DNA of 64,000 nucleotides. Source: Mycobacterium sp. DL592. Lineage in GTDB: Bacteria; Actinomycetota; Actinomycetes; Mycobacteriales; Mycobacteriaceae. A program made the position numbers and the translations under genes. Each line of letters opens with the position of its first letter. Positions within the stretch are counted from its first letter, which is position 1. The stretch covers positions 419,932 to 483,931 of the forward strand of contig NZ_CP050192.1 of NCBI RefSeq assembly GCF_011694515.1, given 5' to 3'. This document shows positions 26,804-34,712 of the stretch, in pieces. Below the pieces are notes generated by a model. That model was not told the DNA's origin. It searched no databases and saw only the letters and a list, made by a program, of their open reading frames with translations.

Positions 26804-28069
26804 ATGGACATGCCAACCCCCAACCTGCCGCACGGATTCGACTTCTTGGATCCGGACCGCAACGTCAAGAAGTTGCCGGTCGAGGAGCTCGCTGAGCTGC
26901 GCGAGGTGGCGCCGATCTGGTGGTGCGAGCAGCCTATCGGAAAGGGCGGCTTCAACGACGGCGGATATTGGGTCGTCACCAAGCACAAGGACGTCAAAGA
27001 GGTCTCACGCCGCAACGACGTTTTCTCCAGCTGGGAGAACGGCGCCATCCCGCAGTTCCCCGATGACATGTCGCGCGAGGACATCGATCTTCAGCGCTTC
27101 GTCATGCTCAACATGGACGGCGAACACCACGACCGGCTGCGCCGCATCATCTCCAAGGGCTTCACGCCGCGCGCGGTCGGCCGACTGAAGGACGAGCTCA
27201 ACGAGCGCGCCCAGGCCATCGCCAAGGCCGCCGCCGCGGAGGGCTCCGGCGACTTCGTCGAGCAGGTATCGTGCGAGCTTCCGCTGCAGGCGATCGCCGG
27301 TCTGCTCGGTGTGCCCCAGGAGGACCGCGAGAAGCTGTTCCGCTGGTCCAACGAGATGACCGGTGGGGAGGATCCGGAGTTCGCCGACGTCGACCCCAAG
27401 CAGTCGTCGATGGAGGTGCTGGCCTACGCCATGCACATGGCCGGGGTGAAGACCGCGAACCCCGGCGATGACATCGTCACCGCCCTGGTCAACGCCGACA
27501 TCGACGGGGAGAAGCTCTCCGAGGACGAGTTCGGCTTCTTCGTGATGATGCTGGCCGTCGCCGGCAACGAGACCACCCGCAACTCGATCACCCACGGAAT
27601 GATCGCCTTCGCGAACAATCCCGACCAGTGGGACTTGTACAAGAAGGACCGTCCCGAGACCGCAGCGGACGAGATCGTCCGGTGGGCGACCCCCGTCACG
27701 GCGTTCCAGCGCACCGCGCTCGAAGACGTCGAGCTCGGCGGAGTGTCGATCAAAAAGGGCCAGCGAGTGGCGATCTTCTACCGCTCGGCCAACTTCGACG
27801 AAGAAGTCTTCGACGATCCGCACTCGTTCAACATCCTGCGCGACCCCAACCCGCACGTCGGCTTCGGCGGCACCGGGGTGCACTACTGCATCGGGGCGAA
27901 CCTGGCCAGAATGACCATCAACCTCATGTTCAATGCGATTGCTGACCATATGCCCGATCTCACCTCGGTGGGCACACCCGAGCGGCTACGTTCGGGGTGG
28001 CTCAACGGAATCAAGCACTGGCAGGTCGACTACACCGGAAAGACGCCCGCCGTGGCGTCGGCGCACTAG
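26804..28069 (+). CDS. cyp125: Cholesterol C26/C27 monooxygenase Cyp125
   Basis: Cyp125 oxidises the terminal carbon of the cholesterol side chain to the alcohol and acid. The 421-residue cytochrome P450 has the I-helix AGNETTRNSITHG near residue 250, the ExxR-type segment PETAADEIVRWATPV and the heme loop FGGTGVHYCIG with Cys362 as iron ligand. The ATG follows GAGGAG. It opens the side-chain operon (igr operon in M. tuberculosis) cyp125-fadE28-fadE29-chsH2-chsH1-ltp2, here intact and in the same order. Redox partners are not encoded nearby. Confidence 0.95.
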   Translation: MDMPTPNLPHGFDFLDPDRNVKKLPVEELAELREVAPIWWCEQPIGKGGFNDGGYWVVTKHKDVKEVSRRNDVFSSWENGAIPQFPDDMSREDIDLQRFVMLNMDGEHHDRLRRIISKGFTPRAVGRLKDELNERAQAIAKAAAAEGSGDFVEQVSCELPLQAIAGLLGVPQEDREKLFRWSNEMTGGEDPEFADVDPKQSSMEVLAYAMHMAGVKTANPGDDIVTALVNADIDGEKLSEDEFGFFVMMLAVAGNETTRNSITHGMIAFANNPDQWDLYKKDRPETAADEIVRWATPVTAFQRTALEDVELGGVSIKKGQRVAIFYRSANFDEEVFDDPHSFNILRDPNPHVGFGGTGVHYCIGANLARMTINLMFNAIADHMPDLTSVGTPERLRSGWLNGIKHWQVDYTGKTPAVASAH

Positions 28070-28111
28070 ACCTCAGTCTCCGTCTCAACCTCAACACCAA
28101 GGAGGATTCGG

Positions 28112-29131
28112 GTGGATTTCACTCCGGACCCGGAACAGCAGGCTGTCGCCGATGTGGTGACCTCGGTCCTGGACCGCGACAACAGTTGGGACGCCTTGGT
28201 TTCGGGCGGTGTCACGGCACTGGGCGTTCCCGAGCGACTCGGGGGAGACGGCGTCGGCCTGCCCGAGATCACGACGGCGCTCACCGAGATCGGCCGCCAC
28301 GGGACCGTCTCGCCGGCGTTGGCGACGTTGGGTCTCGGCCTGCTTCCGCTGCTCGATCTCGCCTCCGATGCCCAGCAGGACCGGTTCCTCGCCGGTGTGG
28401 CCAAGGGCGCGATCCTGTCGGCCGCACTCAACGAGCCCGGCGCGTCGCTTCCTGATCGCCCGGCGACCACCGTGGCCGGTGGAAAGCTCAACGGCACCAA
28501 GGTCGTTGTGCCGTACGCCGAACAGGCCGACTGGCTGATCGTCACGGCCGACACCGCGGTGGTGGTGGTCTCGCCGAACGCCGAGGGTGTGCAGCTCACC
28601 AAGACTCCTGCCTCCACCGGTGGTGACGAGTACGCCGTCACCTTCACAGATGTCGCCGTCGAGCCCGACGATGTGCTCGACGGCGCAACCCCGCACCGGG
28701 TCAACCAGTTGGCGTCGGCGGCCATCGGCGCGTTCGCCGCGGGACTGGTGGCCGGCGCGCTGACTCTGACGGCGGGCTATGTGGCCAACCGGGAACAGTT
28801 CGGCAGGCCGCTGTCCACCTTCCAGACCGTGGCTGCACAGCTGGCCGAGGTGTACATCGCCTCGCGCACACTGGCTTTGGCGGCCAACTCGGTGATCTGG
28901 CGGCTCGCCGAAGGGCGCGACGCCGACGACGACATCGACGTGCTCGGCTACTGGCTGACCTCGCAAGCCCCGCCGGCGATGCAGACCTGTCATCACCTGC
29001 ACGGCGGCATGGGTATGGACATCACCTACCCGATGCACCGGTATTACTCCACGATCAAGGACCTCACCCGGTTGCTGGGTGGCCCCTCTTATCGACTCGA
29101 CCTTGTGGGAGCGCAATGTTCATCGAACTGA
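28112..29131 (+). CDS. fadE28: Acyl-CoA dehydrogenase subunit FadE28 (ChsE1)
   Basis: FadE28 and FadE29 form an alpha2beta2 acyl-CoA dehydrogenase acting on the three-carbon side-chain remnant, 3-oxo-pregn-4-ene-20-carboxyl-CoA. This 339-residue short subunit has the conserved VANREQFGRPLSTFQTVAAQLAEVY near residue 225 and the C-terminal LHGGMGMDITYPMHRYYSTIKDL. It starts with GTG behind an AAGGAGG site and its 3' end overlaps fadE29 by 16 bases, which should force balanced production of the two subunits. Confidence 0.93.
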   Translation: MDFTPDPEQQAVADVVTSVLDRDNSWDALVSGGVTALGVPERLGGDGVGLPEITTALTEIGRHGTVSPALATLGLGLLPLLDLASDAQQDRFLAGVAKGAILSAALNEPGASLPDRPATTVAGGKLNGTKVVVPYAEQADWLIVTADTAVVVVSPNAEGVQLTKTPASTGGDEYAVTFTDVAVEPDDVLDGATPHRVNQLASAAIGAFAAGLVAGALTLTAGYVANREQFGRPLSTFQTVAAQLAEVYIASRTLALAANSVIWRLAEGRDADDDIDVLGYWLTSQAPPAMQTCHHLHGGMGMDITYPMHRYYSTIKDLTRLLGGPSYRLDLVGAQCSSN

Positions 29132-30279
29132 CCCCCGAGCAGCGGCACTTGCAGGCCGAGATGCGGCAGTATTTCGCCAATCTCATCTCGCCTGAGGAAC
29201 GCGCGGAGATGGAGATCGACCGGCACGGCAAGGCCTACCGGGCGATCATCAAGCGGATGGGCTCCGACGGCAAGCTCGGCGTCGGCTGGCCAAAGGAGTT
29301 CGGCGGCCACGGCTTCGGGCCGGTCGAGCAGTCGATCTTCGTCAACGAGGCGGCGCGCGCCGACGTCCCACTTCCGGCGGTGACGCTGCAGACCGTCGGC
29401 CCCACGCTGCAGGTGTACGGCACCGAGTTGCAGAAGAAGAAGTTCCTGCCTGCGATCCTGGCCGGTGAGGTCCACTTCGCGATCGGGTACTCCGAGCCTG
29501 AGGCCGGTACCGACCTCGCCTCGCTGCGCACCTCAGCGGTGCGCCAGGGCGACGAGTACATCGTCAACGGGCAGAAGATCTGGACCACCGGCGGCCATGA
29601 CGCCGACTACGTGTGGCTGGCCTGCCGTACCGACCCGGATGCGGTGAAGCACAAGGGAATTTCGATCCTGATCGTCGACACCACCGACCCTGGCTACTCC
29701 TGGACGCCGATCATCCTGTCCGACGGTGCGCATCACACCAACGCCACCTACTACAACGACGTCCGCGTCCCGGCCGAGATGCTGGTCGGCGAGGAGAACG
29801 CCGGGTGGCGACTGATCACCACTCAGCTCAACCACGAACGCGTGATGCTCGGGCCGGCGGGCAGGATTGCCGGTATATACGACCGGGTGCACGAGTGGGC
29901 CTCCAAGCCCGGCGGTAATGGTGTGACTCCGCTGGACAATGACGACGTACGCCGTCTGCTCGGTGAGATCAAGGCGATCTGGCGGATCAACGAGCTGCTC
30001 AACTGGCAGGTCGCGGCCTCCGGTGAGACCATCGACATCGCCGATGCCGCTGCCACCAAGGTCTTTTCGACCGAGCGCATCCAGCGGATCGGGCGGTTGG
30101 CCGAGGAGATCGTCGGCAAGTACGGCAACCCGGCTGAGCCGCAGACCGCGGAGCTGCTGGACTGGCTGGACTCGCAGACCAAGCGCAACCTCGTCATCAC
30201 GTTCGGTGGTGGTGTCAACGAGGTGATGCGTGAACAGGTCGCGGCGTCGGGCCTGAAGGTGCCGAGGGTTCCGCGGTGA
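29116..30279 (+). CDS. fadE29: Acyl-CoA dehydrogenase subunit FadE29 (ChsE2)
   Basis: This 387-residue subunit has the same length as M. tuberculosis FadE29. Visible family motifs are YSEPEAGTDLASLRTSA near residue 119, the WTTGGHDADYVWLACRT core strand, NHERVMLGPAGRIAG and the C-terminal FGGGVNEVMREQVAASGL. The usual GGTNEIQR C-terminal motif is replaced by FGGGVNEVMRE, a feature of this heterotetrameric group. It overlaps fadE28 and is followed by chsH2 after 28 bases. Confidence 0.93.
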   Translation: MFIELTPEQRHLQAEMRQYFANLISPEERAEMEIDRHGKAYRAIIKRMGSDGKLGVGWPKEFGGHGFGPVEQSIFVNEAARADVPLPAVTLQTVGPTLQVYGTELQKKKFLPAILAGEVHFAIGYSEPEAGTDLASLRTSAVRQGDEYIVNGQKIWTTGGHDADYVWLACRTDPDAVKHKGISILIVDTTDPGYSWTPIILSDGAHHTNATYYNDVRVPAEMLVGEENAGWRLITTQLNHERVMLGPAGRIAGIYDRVHEWASKPGGNGVTPLDNDDVRRLLGEIKAIWRINELLNWQVAASGETIDIADAAATKVFSTERIQRIGRLAEEIVGKYGNPAEPQTAELLDWLDSQTKRNLVITFGGGVNEVMREQVAASGLKVPRVPR

Positions 30280-30307
30280 TGAGCGCTCGCGCGAAGAACG
30301 GACAACT

Positions 30308-31270
30308 ATGAGTGCGGTCGACGATATCCGGGCGGCCGCGGAGAAGGTCAAGTCCGAGGGAAAGAGCAAGCCGCGCACCGGCCGTCATGCGGTGAACCAG
30401 CCGATGATCGACCACTGGCTGGACGCGATCGGCGACCAGAACCCGATCTATATCGATGAGGCTGCGGCCAAGGAAGCCGGCCATCCCGGCATTGTCGCGC
30501 CCCCGGCGATGATCCAGGTGTGGACGATGATGGGGCTCGGCGGTGTCCGCCCCGACGACGACCCGTTGGGCAAGATCATCACCTTGTTCGACGCGGCCGG
30601 CTACATCGGCGTGGTCGCCACGAACTGCGAGCAGACCTACCACCGCTACCTACGGCCCGGTGAGGATGTCAGCGTCAGTGCAGAACTGACCGATGTCATC
30701 GGTCCCAAGCAGACCGCGCTGGGTGAAGGCTTCTTCATCACCCAGAAGATCACCTGGTCGGTCGGTGACGAAGACGTCGCCGAAATGATGTGGCGCATCA
30801 TGAAATTCAAGCCCGCGGATAAGGTGGAGGCAGTTTCTTCGGTTCCGGACGACTTGGATCCGGCATTCATGATGCGGCCCGCGCCGTCGCGGGACACCCA
30901 GTTCTTCTGGGACGGCGTCAATGCTCACGAGCTGCGGCTGCAGAAGCGGCCCGACGGAACGCTGCAGCACCCGCCGGTCCCGGCGTTGTGGCAGGACAAA
31001 GAGCTGCCCATCGAGTACGTGGTCGCCAGCGGCAAAGGCACGGTGTTCAGTTTCGTCGTACACCATGCGCCGAAGGTGCCCGGCCGAACGCTGCCGTTCG
31101 TCATCGCGCTCGTCGAACTCGACGAAGGCGTGCGGATGCTCGGCGAGCTGCGTGGCGTCGACCCGGCGACCGTGGAGATCGGAATGCCGGTCCAGGCAAC
31201 CTATATCGACTTTCCGGCCGGTGAAGACGGGCCGGCCTGGACCCTGTACGCGTGGGAGCCGCAAGCATGA
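30308..31270 (+). CDS. chsH2: 17-HOPC-CoA hydratase subunit ChsH2 (MaoC plus DUF35)
   Basis: ChsH2 hydrates the 17(20) double bond together with ChsH1. The 320-residue protein has an N-terminal MaoC-like hot-dog domain, residues about 10-170, followed by a C-terminal DUF35/OB-fold domain from about residue 195 (DGVNAHELRLQKRPDGTLQHPPVPALWQ). In the known complex the DUF35 domain docks the aldolase Ltp2, whose gene is two genes downstream. The ATGA overlap with chsH1 supports subunit coupling. Confidence 0.93.
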   Translation: MSAVDDIRAAAEKVKSEGKSKPRTGRHAVNQPMIDHWLDAIGDQNPIYIDEAAAKEAGHPGIVAPPAMIQVWTMMGLGGVRPDDDPLGKIITLFDAAGYIGVVATNCEQTYHRYLRPGEDVSVSAELTDVIGPKQTALGEGFFITQKITWSVGDEDVAEMMWRIMKFKPADKVEAVSSVPDDLDPAFMMRPAPSRDTQFFWDGVNAHELRLQKRPDGTLQHPPVPALWQDKELPIEYVVASGKGTVFSFVVHHAPKVPGRTLPFVIALVELDEGVRMLGELRGVDPATVEIGMPVQATYIDFPAGEDGPAWTLYAWEPQA

Positions 31271-31671
31271 GTGCACCGACTGTCGAGGTGGGCACCAAGC
31301 TGCCCGAACTCGCCCTCTACGGCGATCCGACGTTCATCGTCTCGACCGCCATCGCGACGCGCGACTACCAGGACGTGCACCACGACCGGGACAAGGCGCA
31401 GGCCAAGGGATCCAAGGACATCTTCGTCAACATCCTCACCGACACCGGTCTGGTGCAGCGTTACGTCACCGACTGGGCGGGTCCCAACGCGGTGATCAAG
31501 ACGATCGGGTTGCGTCTGGGAGTGCCGTGGTACGCCTATGACACGGTGACCTTCAGAGGTGAGGTGACCGCTGTCGAGGACGGTGTGATCACGGTGAAAG
31601 TTGTTGGCAGCAATAGTCTCGGAGACCATGTGATCGCGACCTCGACGTTGACCATCGGAGGAAACGCCTGA
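31267..31671 (+). CDS. chsH1: 17-HOPC-CoA hydratase subunit ChsH1 (MaoC)
   Basis: The 134-residue MaoC-like protein is the catalytic partner of ChsH2. The hydratase motif is STAIATRDYQDVHHDRDKAQAKGSKDIFVNI near residues 24-54, in which Asp and His within DYQDVHHD occupy the usual MaoC dyad region. The ATG at 31267 overlaps the chsH2 stop, and its own stop overlaps the ltp2 start (TGATG). I rejected an upstream in-frame start at 31252. Confidence 0.93.
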   Translation: MSAPTVEVGTKLPELALYGDPTFIVSTAIATRDYQDVHHDRDKAQAKGSKDIFVNILTDTGLVQRYVTDWAGPNAVIKTIGLRLGVPWYAYDTVTFRGEVTAVEDGVITVKVVGSNSLGDHVIATSTLTIGGNA

Positions 31672-32840
31672 TGCCCGGTGAGCTCTCGGGAAAAGCAGCC
31701 ATCGCAGGTATCGGTGCCACGGACTTCTCCAAGGACTCCGGACGCAGCGAGCTGCGGTTGGCGGCAGAGGCGGTAACCGCCGCTCTTGACGATGCCGGCC
31801 TGACTCCCGCTGACGTCGACGGCATGGTGACGTTCACGATGGACACCAACACCGAGGTGGCCGTTGCGCGTGCGACCGGTATCGGGGATCTGAAGTTCTT
31901 CTCCAAGATCCACCACGGTGGCGGCGCGGCGTGCGCGACGGTCCAGCAGGCCGCGATCGCGGTGGCGACCGGTGTCGCGGATTGTGTTGTGGCATACCGT
32001 GCTTTCAACGAGCGCTCGGGTATGCGGTTCGGCCAGGTGCAGCTGCGGCTGATCCAGGGCGCGGACTCCACCAGCGTGGACAACTCGTTCTCCTACCCGC
32101 ACGGGCTTTCGACGCCAGCCGCGCAGGTGGCGATGATCGCCAAGCGGTACATGCACCTCTCGGGTGCCACCAGCCGTGACTTCGGCGCTATTTCGGTGGC
32201 CGACCGCAAGCATGCGGCCAACAATCCAAAGGCGTACTTCTACGGCAAGCCGATCACCATCGAGGATCACCAGAACTCGCGGTGGATCGCCGAGCCGCTG
32301 CGGCTGCTGGACTGCTGCCAGGAGACCGACGGCGGCGTGGCCATCGTGGTTGTGTCAGCAGAGCGGGCCAAGGATCTCAAGCACCGGCCGGCCGTCATCG
32401 AGGCTGCCGCGCAGGGCTCCAGCCCCAACCAGTACTCGATGGTGAGCTACTACCGTCCCGAACTGGACGGGCTGCCGGAGATGGGTCTGGTCGGCAAGCA
32501 GCTGTGGTCGCAGTCCGGGCTGAAGCCGACCGACATCCAGACCGCGATCCTCTATGACCACTTCACGCCGTTCACGCTGATTCAGTTGGAGGAGTTGGGG
32601 TTCTGCGGCTGGGGTGAGGCCAAGGACTTCATCGCCGACGGCGCGATCGAGATCGGCGGCCGGCTGCCGATCAACACCCACGGCGGACAGCTGGGCGAGG
32701 CCTACATCCACGGGATGAACGGCATCGCCGAGGGTGTGCGTCAGCTTCGCGGGACGTCGGTGAACCAGGTACCTGACGTCGAGCATGTGCTCGTCACCGC
32801 CGGCACCGGCGTACCGACCTCGGGGCTCATCCTCGGCTGA
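31671..32840 (+). CDS. ltp2: Side-chain retro-aldolase Ltp2
   Basis: Ltp2 is a thiolase-fold aldolase that splits 17-hydroxy-3-oxo-4-pregnene-20-carboxyl-CoA into androst-4-ene-3,17-dione and propionyl-CoA, working in complex with ChsH2. The 389-residue protein has the SCP-x/lipid-transfer thiolase pattern (IAGIGATDFSKDSGRS at the start, HHGGGAACATVQQAAIAV near residue 82, and NTHGGQLGEAYIHGMNG near residue 334). The thiolase Cys is replaced in this family. It is the last gene of the cyp125 operon, and a strong palindrome follows at 32866. Confidence 0.94.
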   Translation: MPGELSGKAAIAGIGATDFSKDSGRSELRLAAEAVTAALDDAGLTPADVDGMVTFTMDTNTEVAVARATGIGDLKFFSKIHHGGGAACATVQQAAIAVATGVADCVVAYRAFNERSGMRFGQVQLRLIQGADSTSVDNSFSYPHGLSTPAAQVAMIAKRYMHLSGATSRDFGAISVADRKHAANNPKAYFYGKPITIEDHQNSRWIAEPLRLLDCCQETDGGVAIVVVSAERAKDLKHRPAVIEAAAQGSSPNQYSMVSYYRPELDGLPEMGLVGKQLWSQSGLKPTDIQTAILYDHFTPFTLIQLEELGFCGWGEAKDFIADGAIEIGGRLPINTHGGQLGEAYIHGMNGIAEGVRQLRGTSVNQVPDVEHVLVTAGTGVPTSGLILG

Positions 32841-32865
32841 GCCCGGGACCCTTCTTCTCGCCCAC

Positions 32866-32922
32866 AGTAACCTCACGGCGGTCTCGAGCCTGATTTTCCG
32901 CCGTCAGGTTACTGTCGTCGGG
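32866..32922. repeat. 57-bp flanking repeat, left copy, palindromic
   Basis: This copy matches 33787-33843 in 53 of 57 positions in the same orientation. It is itself a long palindrome: the 16-base arm AGTAACCTCACGGCGG pairs with CCGCCGTCAGGTTACT in 15 of 16 positions across a 25-base middle section that includes TCTCGAG. It lies 25 bases after ltp2 and 29 bases before the nuclease-fold gene, so it could also end the cyp125 operon transcript. Confidence 0.85.
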
Positions 32923-32951
32923 TTGTCGGACCGCCGCGGCACACTCCCGGC

Positions 32952-33854
32952 ATGGAAGGACCATTCCTCGGCAGTGAGGCGCTGGTGGCTGGCCGGTTGA
33001 CCCAACATCAATTGCGTACGAAGTTCGTCGCCGTTCATCAAGACGTCTACATCCCGGTCGGCACGGAGCTGACACCGTGGATACGTGCGAGAGCTTGTTG
33101 GCTTCGGTCTCGCCGGCGTGGCGTCCTCGTCGGCTTCTCGGCATCTGCCCTTCACGGGGCGAAGTGGATCAGTCGTGCTCGACCCGCCGAGATCAACGAC
33201 ACCAACCACAAGCGAACTCGCGGCGTGATCGCCCGCGGCGTGTACCTGGAGCCCGACGAGGTCTGCCAGAGGGCAGGCATGCCAGTCACCACACCTGAGC
33301 GCACGGCACTGGACCTGCTGTGCTGGTATCCGCCCGACACCGCGATACCGGCCGTCGACGCGCTGGCTCGCGCCACTCGGCTCAAAGTCGCTGACGTCGA
33401 GCTGCTCGCGCAGCGCTATCGCGGCCGGCGTGGCATCACGCAAGCTCGCGCCAGTCTGCAGCTCGTGGATCCGGGTGCCGAGTCACCCCGAGAAACGGCA
33501 TTGCGCCTGTTGATCATTCGAGCAGGCTTACCGCGACCAGAAACCCAGATCCGGGTGTACAACGAGTACGGCGTCCTCATCGCCGAGGTGGACATGGGCT
33601 ACGAGCACCTCAAGATCGCCTTCGAATATGAAGGTGACCACCATCGGACTGATCGTCGGCAGTTCAACAAGGACATCCGCCGTCACGACACACTCATCGG
33701 ACTCGGCTGGATCGTCATCCGCATCACCGCCGAGGACACCGACGGCAGCATCATCCGTTGGGCAGAACTTGCACTGGCTCGCCGACAGCAACCTCCCGGC
33801 GGTCTCGAGCCTGATTTTCCGCCATCAGGTTACTGTCGACGGGAAGGGGACTAG
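32952..33854 (+). CDS. AbiEi-like N-terminus with DUF559/Vsr-type nuclease fold
   Basis: The 300-residue protein belongs to a family common in mycobacteria and of unproven function. The N-terminal third (about residues 1-95, with LGSEALVAGRLTQHQLRTKF and FSASALHGAKW) resembles AbiEi-type winged-helix antitoxin domains. The C-terminal third has a PD-(D/E)XK layout: SPRETALRLL near residue 179, AEVDMGY near 215 and AFEYEGDHH near 226, then RRHDTLIGLGW and VIRI. Known Vsr/DUF559 proteins cut DNA, but activity here is not shown. The last 23 residues are encoded by the right copy of the flanking repeat. It splits the sterol cluster between ltp2 and hsd4B. Confidence 0.8.
   Translation: MEGPFLGSEALVAGRLTQHQLRTKFVAVHQDVYIPVGTELTPWIRARACWLRSRRRGVLVGFSASALHGAKWISRARPAEINDTNHKRTRGVIARGVYLEPDEVCQRAGMPVTTPERTALDLLCWYPPDTAIPAVDALARATRLKVADVELLAQRYRGRRGITQARASLQLVDPGAESPRETALRLLIIRAGLPRPETQIRVYNEYGVLIAEVDMGYEHLKIAFEYEGDHHRTDRRQFNKDIRRHDTLIGLGWIVIRITAEDTDGSIIRWAELALARRQQPPGGLEPDFPPSGYCRREGD
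33787..33843. repeat. 57-bp flanking repeat, right copy (coding)
   Basis: This is a direct repeat of 32866-32922 with four mismatches. Its stem is weaker because two of the mismatches hit the palindrome arms. It lies inside the 3' end of the nuclease-fold gene and supplies its final residues, suggesting the gene was joined to a pre-existing repeat. Confidence 0.85.
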
Positions 33855-34711
33855 GCCGGGACGAACTCAACGTCGGAAAGCGCCACGGCGTCATCGCGAG
33901 ACGGAACGGTGACCACACCGACGAAGCGGCCGTCCTCTTTCCAGATGCTGGCCTTGATGGTCTCGCCCGGGAACACCACACCGGCGAAGCGCGCCCCGTA
34001 GGTCTTCACCTGGGTGGCGTCGCCGTCGACTAGTGTGTCGACCAGCGCCTTGCAGGTCATGCCGTAGGTGCACAGCCCGTGCAGGATCGGTCGCGGAAAG
34101 CCTGCGGCAGCAGCGAATTCGGGATCGGAGTGTAGCGGATTACGGTCGCCGCACATCCGGTAGAGCAGCGCCTGCTGCGGTGACACCGGGATCGAGATCT
34201 CGTAGTCCGGTGCGCGATCCGGTGCAGCCACCGAGGTCGACGGGCCGCGCTCACCGCCGAAACCGCCCTCGCCGCGAGCGAAGATCGACCGCTTGGTGGT
34301 CCACAGCAGGTTGCCCGCGGGATCGGTCACCGTCATCTCGCTGACGATGACCGCTGCCTTGCCCTTGTCCCAGATCTCGGTGAACTTCTGCACCGACCGC
34401 CCGGTGCCGCTCGGCGGAATCGGCGCCGCCACGGTGACGGACTCGCTGGCGTGCAGCACCTTGCTCAGCTCGATGTCGATCCCGGGGAACTTCACCTTCG
34501 GCGCCTCGGTCATGTGGAAGCTTGCCGCCACACTGCTGAACGTCGGCAGCACCTGCGGGGTGCGGTCGGTCAGATAACGCAGCTCGCGCGGGTCCATCGG
34601 GTCGGAACCCGCACCCAGGCCGAGGTGGTAGAGCTGCACGTCGCTGCTCGTCCAGGAGAACTCGATGGGGTCCAGCTCGGCGCCGAGCGCCACGTCGAGA
34701 TCGATTGGCAT
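33851..34711 (-). CDS. hsd4B: Enoyl-CoA hydratase Hsd4B (MaoC-type)
   Basis: A 286-residue double-hot-dog (MaoC) hydratase, the size of Rv3538 in M. tuberculosis, which is assigned to hydration of steroid side-chain enoyl-CoA esters. The hydratase-2 motif is YRMCGDRNPLHSDPEFAAAAGFPRPILHGLCTYG at about residues 185-218, with the catalytic Asp190 and His195 region intact. The ATG lies one base after the kstD stop, so the two form an operon. Its stop codon overlaps the convergent nuclease-gene stop within the palindrome CTAG. Confidence 0.9.
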   Translation of the reverse strand: MPIDLDVALGAELDPIEFSWTSSDVQLYHLGLGAGSDPMDPRELRYLTDRTPQVLPTFSSVAASFHMTEAPKVKFPGIDIELSKVLHASESVTVAAPIPPSGTGRSVQKFTEIWDKGKAAVIVSEMTVTDPAGNLLWTTKRSIFARGEGGFGGERGPSTSVAAPDRAPDYEISIPVSPQQALLYRMCGDRNPLHSDPEFAAAAGFPRPILHGLCTYGMTCKALVDTLVDGDATQVKTYGARFAGVVFPGETIKASIWKEDGRFVGVVTVPSRDDAVALSDVEFVPA

Positions 34712-34712
34712 G

